DNA of 64,000 bases from JBGANR01 sp044222225 (GTDB taxonomy: Bacteria > Actinomycetota > Actinomycetes > Mycobacteriales > Mycobacteriaceae): assembly GCA_044222225.1 (NCBI GenBank), contig JBGANR010000015.1:62001-126000 (forward strand), in the 5' to 3' direction. This document shows, piece after piece, positions 50,945 to 58,789 of this stretch. Numbering within the stretch: the first letter of the stretch is position 1; each line of letters starts with the position of its first letter. The notes beneath the pieces were generated by a model that made no database searches, was not told the DNA's origin, and saw nothing but the letters and a program-made list of their open reading frames with translations. Position numbers and translations under genes: made by a program.

Positions 50945-51747
50945 TGCCGGCCGCGTTCGATCCGGCAGGCAAGGGCGTCGTCGTCACCGGGGCCGGGCAC
51001 GGCATCGGGCGTGCGCTGGCCAGGCGGCTGGCCGCGGCGGGGGCGCGGGTCGTCGTCAACGATCTCGACGCCGAGGCCACCGTGGCCGTCGCCGCCGAGA
51101 TCGGGGGCCACGCGGCGCCCGGCGACGCGGCGTCCGCCGACGGGGTCGCCGACCTCGTCGCCCGCTCCCGCGAGGCGCTCGGCGCCGTCGACGCCTGGTT
51201 CGCCAACGCGGGTGTCGACCGCGGCGCGGGCCTGCAGGCGAGCGACGCCGACTGGGACCTGTCGTTGCAGGTCAACGTCATGGCGCACGTCCGGACGGCG
51301 CGGCTGCTCGTGCCCGACTGGATCGAGGCGGGCGGCGGGCGGTTCGTCGTGACGGCGTCCGCGGCCGGGCTGTTGACGGCCCTCGGCGGCCCCGCCTACT
51401 CGGTGAGCAAGCACGGCGCCGTGGCGTTCGCGGAGTGGCTCTCGGCGACGTACCGCCACCGCGGGATCGTCGTCCAGGCGCTGTGCCCGCAGGGCGTGCA
51501 GACCCGGATGTTCGAGAACGCCGGACCGCTCAAGGACGTCATGAAACGCGACGTCGTGCTGACGCCGGAGCAGGTCGCCGACATCACCGTCGACGCGCTG
51601 GCGGGCGACGAGATGTTCATCCTGCCGCACCCCGAGGTGGCGGCGTACTACGCGGCGCGGGCGACGACACCGGATGCCTGGCTGGACACGATGAACCGCA
51701 TCCAGCAGTGGATGGACCGCACGACCGACGAGAAGGAGAACCGATGA
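50944..51747 (+). CDS. SDR family oxidoreductase
   Basis: 267 aa classical SDR: VVVTGAGHGIGRALARRL, NDLDAEA (Asp after beta2 favours NAD+), FANAGVDRG, catalytic YSVSKHG with TASAAG. The C-terminal ~45 residues (HPEVAAYYAARATTPDAWLDTMNRIQQW) are an extension beyond the FabG core. It overlaps the next gene by ATGA. Confidence 0.87.
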   Translation: MPAAFDPAGKGVVVTGAGHGIGRALARRLAAAGARVVVNDLDAEATVAVAAEIGGHAAPGDAASADGVADLVARSREALGAVDAWFANAGVDRGAGLQASDADWDLSLQVNVMAHVRTARLLVPDWIEAGGGRFVVTASAAGLLTALGGPAYSVSKHGAVAFAEWLSATYRHRGIVVQALCPQGVQTRMFENAGPLKDVMKRDVVLTPEQVADITVDALAGDEMFILPHPEVAAYYAARATTPDAWLDTMNRIQQWMDRTTDEKENR

Positions 51748-52730
51748 GGGCGTGGCAGGTCGGCAGGCTCGGAGAGCCGGCCGAGGTGATGGAGCTCGTC
51801 GAGGTCCCGGTGCCGGAGCCCGGCGCCGGGCAGGTGACGGTCCGCGTGCTCGCGGCCGCCGCGAACTTCCCGGACGTGCTCATGTGCCGCGGGCTCTACC
51901 AGGTGCGTCCGGAACTGCCGTTCACGCCCGGCGTCGAGCTGTGCGGCGAGGTGACGGCCGTCGGTGAGGGCGTCGATCACATCGCCGTCGGCGATCGCGT
52001 GCTCGGCGGTGCGGCCCTGCCGCACGGCGGGTTCGCCGAGTACGCGGTGCTGTCGGCGACGGAGACGTTCCCGGCGCCCGAGGCGCTCGACGACGCGCAG
52101 GCGTCGTCGTTGTTCATCGGCTACCAGACCGGATGGTTCGGGCTGCATCGGCGCGCCGGGCTGCAGGCGGGCGAGACCCTCCTCGTCCACGCCGCGGCAG
52201 GCGGCGTCGGCAGTGCGGCGATCCAGCTCGGCAAGGCCGCGGGCGCCAAGGTGATCGGCGTCGTCGGCGGTCCCGCGAAGGCGGACGTCGCCCGCGCGCT
52301 CGGCGCGGACGTCGTCGTCGACCGGCACGCGCAGGACTTCGTCGAGGTCGTCAAGGCCGAGACCGGCGGGCGGGGTGCAGACGTCGTCTACGACCCGGTC
52401 GGTGGCGACACCTACCGGCGCTCGACCAAGTGCATCGCGTTCGAGGGCCGCATCCTGGTGGTCGGCTTCGCCGGCGGCGAGATCCAGCAGGTGGCGCTCA
52501 ACCATGCGCTCATCAAGAACTACTCGATCGTCGGCCTGCACTGGGGCCTCTACAACCGCTACGACCGCGCCGCCGTGCAGCAGTGCCACTCGGAGCTGAC
52601 GGCGCTCGCGACGTCGGGCGCCATCGCGCCGCTCGTCAGCGAGCGGCTGCCGCTGCAGGACGTCGCGGCCGGCCTGCAGCGGCTGGCCGACGGCGTCACA
52701 GTCGGACGCGTCGCCTACCAGGCGAGCTGA
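51744..52730 (+). CDS. Quinone-oxidoreductase-type MDR protein
   Basis: 328 aa. GroES-like N-terminal half (MRAWQVGRLGEPAEVMELVEVPVP, AANFPDVLMCRGLYQ), NADPH-binding HAAAGGVGSAAIQLGKAAGAKVIG, no structural zinc Cys cluster. This is the NADPH:quinone oxidoreductase/enoyl reductase branch of medium-chain dehydrogenases. In this operon it may reduce a 2-enoyl-CoA or a related activated double bond. A 73-nt gap with a hairpin separates it from the next gene. Confidence 0.86.
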   Translation: MRAWQVGRLGEPAEVMELVEVPVPEPGAGQVTVRVLAAAANFPDVLMCRGLYQVRPELPFTPGVELCGEVTAVGEGVDHIAVGDRVLGGAALPHGGFAEYAVLSATETFPAPEALDDAQASSLFIGYQTGWFGLHRRAGLQAGETLLVHAAAGGVGSAAIQLGKAAGAKVIGVVGGPAKADVARALGADVVVDRHAQDFVEVVKAETGGRGADVVYDPVGGDTYRRSTKCIAFEGRILVVGFAGGEIQQVALNHALIKNYSIVGLHWGLYNRYDRAAVQQCHSELTALATSGAIAPLVSERLPLQDVAAGLQRLADGVTVGRVAYQAS

Positions 52731-52762
52731 TCGCACCGCACACGTACACCACCTCGATACAC

Positions 52763-52780
52763 CGGCCGCGGACGCGGCCG
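52763..52780 (+). other. Intercistronic hairpin
   Basis: CGGCCGC (52763-52769) pairs with GCGGCCG (52774-52780), loop GGAC, in the 73-nt gap before the FabG-type gene. It could attenuate transcription or protect the mRNA end. Confidence 0.4.
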
Positions 52781-52803
52781 AACGTCATCTGATCAGGAGA
52801 AGC

Positions 52804-53559
52804 ATGAGCACCACCCGTACCGCCATCGTCACCGGTGCCGCCCGTGGCATCGGCGCCGCCGTCGCCAAGCGGCTCGCCTCCGACGGACACGCCGTCGCGG
52901 TCTTCGACCTCGACGAGGCGGCCTGCCAGGGCGTCGTCGACCAGATCGTGGAGGCCGGCGGCCGCGCGCTGGCCGTCGGCGTCGACGTCTCCGACGAGCA
53001 GCGCGTGCAGACGGCCGTCGAGCGCGTCGCGGCCGAGCTCGGCGCCCCGACGATCCTCGTCAACAACGCCGGCATCATCCGCGACAACCTGCTGTTCCGG
53101 ATGTCGGTCGACGACTGGGACTCGGTCATGGCCGTCCACCTGCGCGGCGCCTTCCTCATGGCGCGCGCCGTGCAGGCCTACCAGACCAAGGAGCACTGGG
53201 GCCGCATCGTCAACCTCTCGTCGACGTCGGCGCTCGGCAACCGCGGCCAGGCGAACTACTCCGCCGCCAAGGCGGGCATGCAGGGCTTCACCAAGACGCT
53301 CGCGCTCGAACTGGGCCCGTACGGCGTGACGGCCAACGCCATCGCCCCGGGATTCATCGCCACCGAGATGACGGCGGCGACCGCCGAGCGGATCGGTGTG
53401 ACGTTCGAGGAGTTCCAGAAGTCGGTCGCCGAGCAGACGCCGGTCCGTCGGGTCGGCGTGCCCGACGACATCGCGCACGCGGTGAGCTTCTATGTCAGTG
53501 AGGGCGCGGGCTACGTCTCCGGCCAGGTGCTCTACGTCGCGGGCGGACCGCGCGACTGA
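52804..53559 (+). CDS. FabG-type 3-oxoacyl reductase (SDR)
   Basis: 251 aa: VTGAARGIGAAVAKRLASDG, NNAGIIRDNLLFRM, catalytic Ser in LSSTSALG, YSAAKAGMQGFTKTLALELG, C-terminus VSGQVLYVAGGPRD. It matches FabG-like 3-oxoacyl-(ACP/CoA) reductases, which here would work reversibly as a 3-hydroxyacyl-CoA dehydrogenase. RBS AGGAGA precedes the ATG. Downstream it is separated from MaoC by 73 nt containing another hairpin. Confidence 0.88.
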   Translation: MSTTRTAIVTGAARGIGAAVAKRLASDGHAVAVFDLDEAACQGVVDQIVEAGGRALAVGVDVSDEQRVQTAVERVAAELGAPTILVNNAGIIRDNLLFRMSVDDWDSVMAVHLRGAFLMARAVQAYQTKEHWGRIVNLSSTSALGNRGQANYSAAKAGMQGFTKTLALELGPYGVTANAIAPGFIATEMTAATAERIGVTFEEFQKSVAEQTPVRRVGVPDDIAHAVSFYVSEGAGYVSGQVLYVAGGPRD

Positions 53560-53567
53560 TCGCGTCC

Positions 53568-53598
53568 GGCGCCGGCCGGCCTCGTCCGGACCGGCGCC
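53568..53598 (+). other. Intercistronic hairpin
   Basis: GGCGCCGG (53568-53575) pairs with CCGGCGCC (53591-53598), with further pairs across a bulge, between the FabG-type and MaoC genes. Confidence 0.4.
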
Positions 53599-53632
53599 CG
53601 TCGACTTCAGGAACTCTCGAAAGGACATGACG

Positions 53633-54085
53633 ATGCGTGTTTTGAACGGGCTCGACGAGCTGACCGCCGCTGTGGGGACCCACCTCGGCTACTCGGACTG
53701 GGTGACGATCGACCAGGAGCGGATCGACGAGTTCGCCCACGCGACCGGCGACGATCAGTGGATCCACGTGGACGCCGAGCGGGCCGCGAAGGGGCCTTTC
53801 GGCACGACGATCGCCCACGGCTACCTGACGCTCTCGCTCATCCCGATGCTCTCGTGGCAGGTCTACACGATCGCGGGCACGAAGATGGGGATCAACTACG
53901 GCTCCAACAAGGTGCGGTTCCCGTCGCCGGTGCCGGTCGGCTCGCGGGTGCGCGGCGGCGTCGAGATCGTCTCGGTGACGCCGGGCGGCGGCGGCCATCA
54001 GGTCGTCGCGAAGGTCACGGTCGAGCGCGAGGGCGGTGACCGGCCGGCGTGCGTCGCCGAGGTCGTCAGCGTGGTGATCTTCTGA
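53633..54085 (+). CDS. MaoC-like enoyl-CoA hydratase
   Basis: 150 aa hot-dog fold. The hydratase-2 site is ATGDDQWIHVDAERAAKGPFGTTIAHGYLTLS (catalytic Asp and His). It adds water to 2-enoyl-CoA to give the (R)-3-hydroxyacyl-CoA or the reverse. The ATG at 53633 is chosen because AAGGA lies 7 nt upstream; the ATG at 53627 is only 1 nt from that sequence. It overlaps the next gene by 1 nt (TGATG). Confidence 0.88.
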   Translation: MRVLNGLDELTAAVGTHLGYSDWVTIDQERIDEFAHATGDDQWIHVDAERAAKGPFGTTIAHGYLTLSLIPMLSWQVYTIAGTKMGINYGSNKVRFPSPVPVGSRVRGGVEIVSVTPGGGGHQVVAKVTVEREGGDRPACVAEVVSVVIF

Positions 54086-55113
54086 TGGTCGGCGACCCGC
54101 CGGGTCTCGATCTCGGTCGGCTCGGCGCGTGGTTCGCCGGGAACATCGCCGGGGCGCGCGGCGAGCTCACCGCCGAGCTCATCGCGGGCGGCAAGTCGAA
54201 TCTGACCTATGTCGTGCGCGAGGGCGCGGCGGAGTGGATCGTCCGCCGCCCGCCGCTGGGGCACGTCCTCGCGACGGCCCACGACATGGGACGCGAGTAC
54301 CGGATCATGTCGGCGCTCGACGGCACGGCCGTGCCGGTGCCCGCGACGTACGGCTTCTGCGAGGACACCGACGTGCTCGGCGCGCCGTTCTACGTCATGG
54401 AGCGCGTCGCCGGACATCCGTACCGGAGCCGCGACGAGCTCGAGCCCCTCGGTCCGGAGCGGACGCGCGCGATCTCGGTCGCGCTCGTCGACACCCTCGC
54501 CGACCTGCACGCCGTCGATCCGACGGCGGTCGGTCTGGCCGACTTCGGACGTCCCGAGGGCTTCCTCGCCCGGCAGGTGCGGCGTTGGCGCAAGCAGCTC
54601 GACGCGTCGTACTCCCGGGACATCGCCGGCGCGGCCGAGCTGTACGACCGTCTCGCGGCGGACGTGCCGGAGCAGTCGGCGGCCGGGATCGTGCACGGCG
54701 ACTACCGGCTCGACAACGTCCTCGTCGTCCTCGGCGACGCCGGGGCGGGCGACCGGCTGACGGCCGTCCTCGACTGGGAGATGGCGACGCTCGGCGACCC
54801 GCTCACCGACCTCGGCCTCATGTTCGTCTACCACCGGCTCGGCGCGCTGCTCGGGTCGAGCGCGGTGGCCGATGCGGCGTCGGCCCCCGGCTTCCTCACC
54901 GAAGACGAGATCATCGCGCGGTACACGGCGCGCACGGGACGCGACCTGAGCCGATTCGGCTTCTACCTCGGCCTCGCGGCCTACAAGCTCGCCGCGATCC
55001 TCGAGGGCATCTACTACCGCCACCAGGCCGGTCAGACGGTCGGCGCCGGCTTCGATCACATCGGAGACGCGATCGACGTCATGATCGCCACCGGTCTCGA
55101 CGCGTTGCGCTAG
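54085..55113 (+). CDS. APH-family phosphotransferase (ACAD10/11 kinase-like)
   Basis: 342 aa aminoglycoside-phosphotransferase fold: ELIAGGKSNLTYVV (nucleotide loop), FYVMERVAGHPYR, the catalytic HGDYRLDNVLV (Brenner motif) and DWEMATLGDPLTDLG (metal-binding DxD-type). This is the phosphotransferase domain that precedes ACAD in human ACAD10/11 and corresponds to LvaA of the Pseudomonas levulinate pathway, which phosphorylates 4-hydroxyacyl-CoA. An ACAD10/11-like dehydrogenase gene follows after 32 nt. The substrate is inferred. Confidence 0.88.
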   Translation: MVGDPPGLDLGRLGAWFAGNIAGARGELTAELIAGGKSNLTYVVREGAAEWIVRRPPLGHVLATAHDMGREYRIMSALDGTAVPVPATYGFCEDTDVLGAPFYVMERVAGHPYRSRDELEPLGPERTRAISVALVDTLADLHAVDPTAVGLADFGRPEGFLARQVRRWRKQLDASYSRDIAGAAELYDRLAADVPEQSAAGIVHGDYRLDNVLVVLGDAGAGDRLTAVLDWEMATLGDPLTDLGLMFVYHRLGALLGSSAVADAASAPGFLTEDEIIARYTARTGRDLSRFGFYLGLAAYKLAAILEGIYYRHQAGQTVGAGFDHIGDAIDVMIATGLDALR

Positions 55114-55145
55114 ATGAATCAACAATAAGACAAATGGAGCACTAG

Positions 55146-56378
55146 ATGGACTTCGCATACGACGCCCGGACGCAGGAACTGCGGGCGGAACTGCTCGACT
55201 TCATGGACGGCCACGTCTATCCGGCGGAGGAGGTGTTCGAGAAGCAACTGGCGGAGCAGGACGACAAGTGGGCCTGGGACAGCGCCCCGATCGTCGCCGA
55301 ACTGCGCGCCGAGGCGCGTCGCCGAGGGCTGTGGAACTTCTTCCTCCCCGGTGAACACGGCGGCGGGCTGACCAACCTCCAGTACGCGCCGCTCGCGGAG
55401 ATCACGGGCCGCAGCGGACATCTCGCGCCGACGGCGCTCAACTGCTCGGCCCCCGACACCGGGAACATGGAGGTGCTCGCGCTCTTCGGCACCGACGAGC
55501 AGAAGAAGCAGTGGCTGGAGCCGCTGCTGAACGCCGAGATCCGCTCCGCCTTCGCGATGACCGAGCCGGACGTCGCGAGCTCGGACGCCACGAACATCTC
55601 CACCAGCATCGTCCGCGACGGTGACGAGTACGTGATCAACGGCCGCAAGTGGTGGATCACCGGGGCGATGAACCCGAACGCCAAGATCTTCATCGTCATG
55701 GGCAAGACGGATCCGACCGCCGAGCGGCACCGGCAGCAGTCGATGATCCTCGTGCCCCGGGACACGCCGGGCGTCGAGGTCGTCCGGCCGATGCACGTGC
55801 TCGGCTACGACGATCACGAGCACGGCGGACACGCCGAGCTGCGGTTCACCGACGTGCGCGTGCCGGCGAGCAACCTCATCGGTGCGGAGGGGCAGGGCTT
55901 CGCCATCGCCCAGGCGCGTCTCGGGCCGGGCCGGATTCACCACTGCATGCGGTCGATCGGCATCGCCGAGCGGGCGATCGAACTCATGTGCGAGCGTGTC
56001 GACGCGCGCGTCGCGTTCGGCAAGCCGCTGTCGGAGCAGGGCGTGATCCGCGACTGGATCGCCGAGTCCCGGGTGCGTCTGGAACAGCTGCGGCTGCTCG
56101 TGCTCAAGGCCGCGTGGCTCATGGACACCGTCGGCAACAAGGCGGCGCACACCGAGATCCAGGCCATCAAGATCGCGACGCCGGCGACCGTGGAATGGAT
56201 CCTCGACAAGGCGATCCAGGCGCACGGCGCGGGCGGCCTCTCGCAGGACTTCCCGCTGGCCAATCAGATCGCCGGCATCCGCACGCTGCGCTTCGCCGAC
56301 GGCCCGGACGAGGTGCACAAGAACGCGCTCGCCAAGGCCGAGCTGCGACGTCAGGCGGCCGCCCGGAGCGCCCGGTGA
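55146..56378 (+). CDS. Acyl-CoA dehydrogenase, ACAD10/11-like
   Basis: 410 aa. ACAD motifs: FAMTEPDVASSDATNI and GRKWWITGAMNPNAKIFIVMG. The C-terminus AHGAGGLSQDFPLANQIAGIRTLRFADGPDEVHKNAL is the signature of ACAD10/11 and LvaC-like dehydrogenases, with Glu in GPDE in the place of the usual catalytic position. With the upstream kinase it could turn 4-hydroxyacyl-CoA into 3-hydroxyacyl-CoA by a phospho-intermediate. It overlaps the next gene by 4 nt. Confidence 0.9.
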   Translation: MDFAYDARTQELRAELLDFMDGHVYPAEEVFEKQLAEQDDKWAWDSAPIVAELRAEARRRGLWNFFLPGEHGGGLTNLQYAPLAEITGRSGHLAPTALNCSAPDTGNMEVLALFGTDEQKKQWLEPLLNAEIRSAFAMTEPDVASSDATNISTSIVRDGDEYVINGRKWWITGAMNPNAKIFIVMGKTDPTAERHRQQSMILVPRDTPGVEVVRPMHVLGYDDHEHGGHAELRFTDVRVPASNLIGAEGQGFAIAQARLGPGRIHHCMRSIGIAERAIELMCERVDARVAFGKPLSEQGVIRDWIAESRVRLEQLRLLVLKAAWLMDTVGNKAAHTEIQAIKIATPATVEWILDKAIQAHGAGGLSQDFPLANQIAGIRTLRFADGPDEVHKNALAKAELRRQAAARSAR

Positions 56379-57562
56379 CGGCGGTCGAGCCGGTGCCCCT
56401 GCGCGCGCGGGTCGAGGCGTTTCTCACCGAGCACGACCCGGCGACGACCGACCGGCTCGAGTTCCTGCGCGCCCGGTACGACGCGGGCCTGGCCTGGGTG
56501 GCCTTCCCCGTGGGGCACGGCGGGCTCGGCCTGCCGCAGGCGCTCCAGCCCGAGGTCGACCGGCTGTTCGCCGAGGCCGGGGCACCGGACAACGACAGCC
56601 GGGCCAACGGCATCGGCCTCGGCATGGCCGGTCCGACGATCCTGGCCTTCGGCACCGAGGAGCAGAAACAGCGCTACCTGCGCCCGCTGTGGACGGGCGA
56701 GGAGGTCTGGTGCCAGCTCTTCAGCGAGCCGGGCGCGGGCTCCGATCTCGCCGGGCTCGCGACGCGGGCCGTCCGGGACGGTGATCACTGGGTGGTCACC
56801 GGGCAGAAGGTGTGGACGTCCGGCGCGCAGAACGCGCGCCTGGCGATCCTCGTCGCCCGCACGGATCCGGATCTGCCCAAGCATCAGGGCCTGACGTACT
56901 TCCTCATGGACATGACCGATCCCGGCGTCGACGTGCGTCCGCTGCGGCAGATCACCGGCGAGGCCGAGTTCAACGAGGTCTTCCTCACCGAGGTGCGGGT
57001 GCCGGACGCACAGCGGCTCGGCGCCGTCGGCGAGGGCTGGAAGGTGGCCAACGCGACGCTCAACACCGAGCGCGTCTCGATCGGCGGCCGGGCGGCCGTC
57101 CGCGAGACGGGCATGATCGGCCGCGTCGCGCAGACCTGGCGCGAGAACCCCGAGCGGCGGACGCCGGAGCTGCAGGATCGTCTGCTGCGGCTGTGGGTCG
57201 ACGCCGAGGCCGCGCGACTGACCGGTCTGAGGTTGCGGCAGAAGCTGGCCTCCGGCCGGCCCGGCCCGGAGGGCTCGGCGATGAAGCTGACCTTCGCCCG
57301 CGTCGCGCAGCAGCTCTCCGGCCTCGAGGTCGAACTGCTGGGCGAGGACGGGCTGCGGTACTCGGACTGGACGCTCGTGCGACCGCGCGAGGTCGAGTTC
57401 ACCGGCCGCGACGCCGGCTACCGCTACTTGCGGGCGAAGGGCAACTCGATCGAGGGCGGCACGTCGGAGATCCTGCGCAACATCGTCGCCGAGCGCGTGC
57501 TGGGGCTGCCGCCCGAGCCACGCGTCGACAAGGACATCCCGTGGAAGGACCTGAAGAAGTGA
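56375..57562 (+). CDS. Acyl-CoA dehydrogenase, probable catalytic subunit
   Basis: 395 aa. QLFSEPGAGSDLAGLATRAV, VVTGQKVWTSGAQNARLAILVARTD and a C-terminal SIEGGTSEILRNIVAERVLG containing the catalytic Glu. It is of the FadE type seen in paired actinobacterial dehydrogenases for sterol or branched side chains. GTG start overlaps the previous gene by GTGA; the next ACAD starts with another GTGA overlap. The two probably form a heterotetramer. Confidence 0.9.
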   Translation: MTAVEPVPLRARVEAFLTEHDPATTDRLEFLRARYDAGLAWVAFPVGHGGLGLPQALQPEVDRLFAEAGAPDNDSRANGIGLGMAGPTILAFGTEEQKQRYLRPLWTGEEVWCQLFSEPGAGSDLAGLATRAVRDGDHWVVTGQKVWTSGAQNARLAILVARTDPDLPKHQGLTYFLMDMTDPGVDVRPLRQITGEAEFNEVFLTEVRVPDAQRLGAVGEGWKVANATLNTERVSIGGRAAVRETGMIGRVAQTWRENPERRTPELQDRLLRLWVDAEAARLTGLRLRQKLASGRPGPEGSAMKLTFARVAQQLSGLEVELLGEDGLRYSDWTLVRPREVEFTGRDAGYRYLRAKGNSIEGGTSEILRNIVAERVLGLPPEPRVDKDIPWKDLKK

Positions 57563-58662
57563 CGGATGTGGACCTTCTGTACACCGACGTCGAGGACGAC
57601 CTGCGGGCGTCGGTGCGGGATCTGCTCGCCCGGCGGTGCACGCCGACGGCGCTGATCGCGCTGTACGACGGCGACCGCGCGCCGGTGGCGCCGCTCTGGC
57701 GGGAACTCGCGAGCGATCTCGGCCTGGCCGCGCTCCTCGTGCCGGAGGAGCTCGGCGGCGCCGGCGCGTCGCCGGCCGTGGCGGGCGTCGTGCTGGAGGA
57801 GCTCGGCCGCGCCGCCGCTCCGGTGCCGTTCCTCACGAGCGCCGTCATCGCGACGGCCGCGCTGCTGCCGGGCGTCGAGGGCGAGGCCGCCGGCGGGCTG
57901 CTCGCCGTCTTGGCCGAAGGGGAGCGGACGGCCGCCCTCGCGGTGCCGTTCTCTGCGGGGCCGGCCAGCCCCGTTCGGGCGGTCGCCGTCGACGGCGGAC
58001 GTCTGACGGGCTCCGTCCGGAGCGTCGCCGGCGCCCTGGAGGCGGACGTCCTGCTCGTCCTCGGCGACGACGGCGTGCTCTACTCCGTCCCGGCCGGTGA
58101 CGACGCGGTCGAGGTCGCGCCGGTCGTGTCCCTCGACATGACCCGGGCACTCGCCGACGTCACGTTCTCGGGAGCACCCGGCGAGCAGGTCGTCGCCGAC
58201 GGCGGCCCGGCCGTCTCCGGCGCACTCGAGCTCGGTGCGGCGCTGCTCGCGTCCGAACAGGCGGGCGTGGCGCAGTGGTGCCTGGAGACGACGGTCGGCT
58301 ACCTCAAGGAGCGGCGGCAGTTCGGCCGCGTCGTCGGCGGCTTCCAGGCGCTCAAGCACCGCCTGGCCGACCTCTTCACGTCGGTGGAGTGCACGTCGGC
58401 GGCGGCGCGCTACGCGGCGGTCGTCTCCGGAACGGACGATGCGGGCGAACGCGCGATCGCGGCGGCCGTCGCTCAGGCGTACGCCTCGGACGTCGCCGTG
58501 ACGGCGGCCGAGGAGGCCGTCCAACTGCACGGCGGCATCGGCATGACGTGGGAACACCCGGCGCACCTCTACCTCAAACGCGCCAAAGCCGACCAGATCG
58601 GGCTCGGCACCGGGGGAGCGCACCGGGCTCGGCTGGCCGATCTCGTCGACCTGCCGGCGTAA
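57559..58662 (+). CDS. Acyl-CoA dehydrogenase-like protein, degenerate partner subunit
   Basis: 367 aa, ACAD fold with loop-poor middle domain. LVPEELGGAGASPAVAGVVLEELGRA and LKERRQFGRVVGGFQALKHRLADL are conserved, as is AVQLHGGIGMTWEHPAHLYLKRAK. At the position of GGTSE in its partner it reads GLGTGGAHRARL, so the catalytic Glu is missing, and the middle-domain flavin motif is weak. It is therefore more likely to be a structural or FAD-sharing subunit of a heteromer with the upstream gene, as for FadE26/27-type pairs. Confidence 0.85.
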   Translation: MTDVDLLYTDVEDDLRASVRDLLARRCTPTALIALYDGDRAPVAPLWRELASDLGLAALLVPEELGGAGASPAVAGVVLEELGRAAAPVPFLTSAVIATAALLPGVEGEAAGGLLAVLAEGERTAALAVPFSAGPASPVRAVAVDGGRLTGSVRSVAGALEADVLLVLGDDGVLYSVPAGDDAVEVAPVVSLDMTRALADVTFSGAPGEQVVADGGPAVSGALELGAALLASEQAGVAQWCLETTVGYLKERRQFGRVVGGFQALKHRLADLFTSVECTSAAARYAAVVSGTDDAGERAIAAAVAQAYASDVAVTAAEEAVQLHGGIGMTWEHPAHLYLKRAKADQIGLGTGGAHRARLADLVDLPA

Positions 58663-58679
58663 CCGACCGGTATCTGTCA

Positions 58680-58726
58680 CTGAGCGGGGCGACGCGGACG
58701 TATGTGCCGCGCGTCGCCCCGCTCAG
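58680..58726. terminator. Terminator 1 between catabolic operon and sigA
   Basis: A 17-bp perfect stem (58680-58696 with 58710-58726, core GAGCGGGGCGACGCG) with a 13-nt loop starts 18 nt after the last ACAD stop. Confidence 0.8.
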
Positions 58727-58745
58727 GTGTCGACTTCGCCGCGGA

Positions 58746-58782
58746 CGACACAACCGGACGGGTTCTCCGTCCGGTTGTGTCG
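58746..58782. terminator. Terminator 2 between catabolic operon and sigA
   Basis: A 16-bp perfect stem CGACACAACCGGACGG (58746-58761) with complement 58767-58782, loop 5 nt, followed by TTTCT. It ends 8 nt before the sigA stop, so it serves both directions. Confidence 0.88.
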
Positions 58783-58789
58783 TTTCTGC

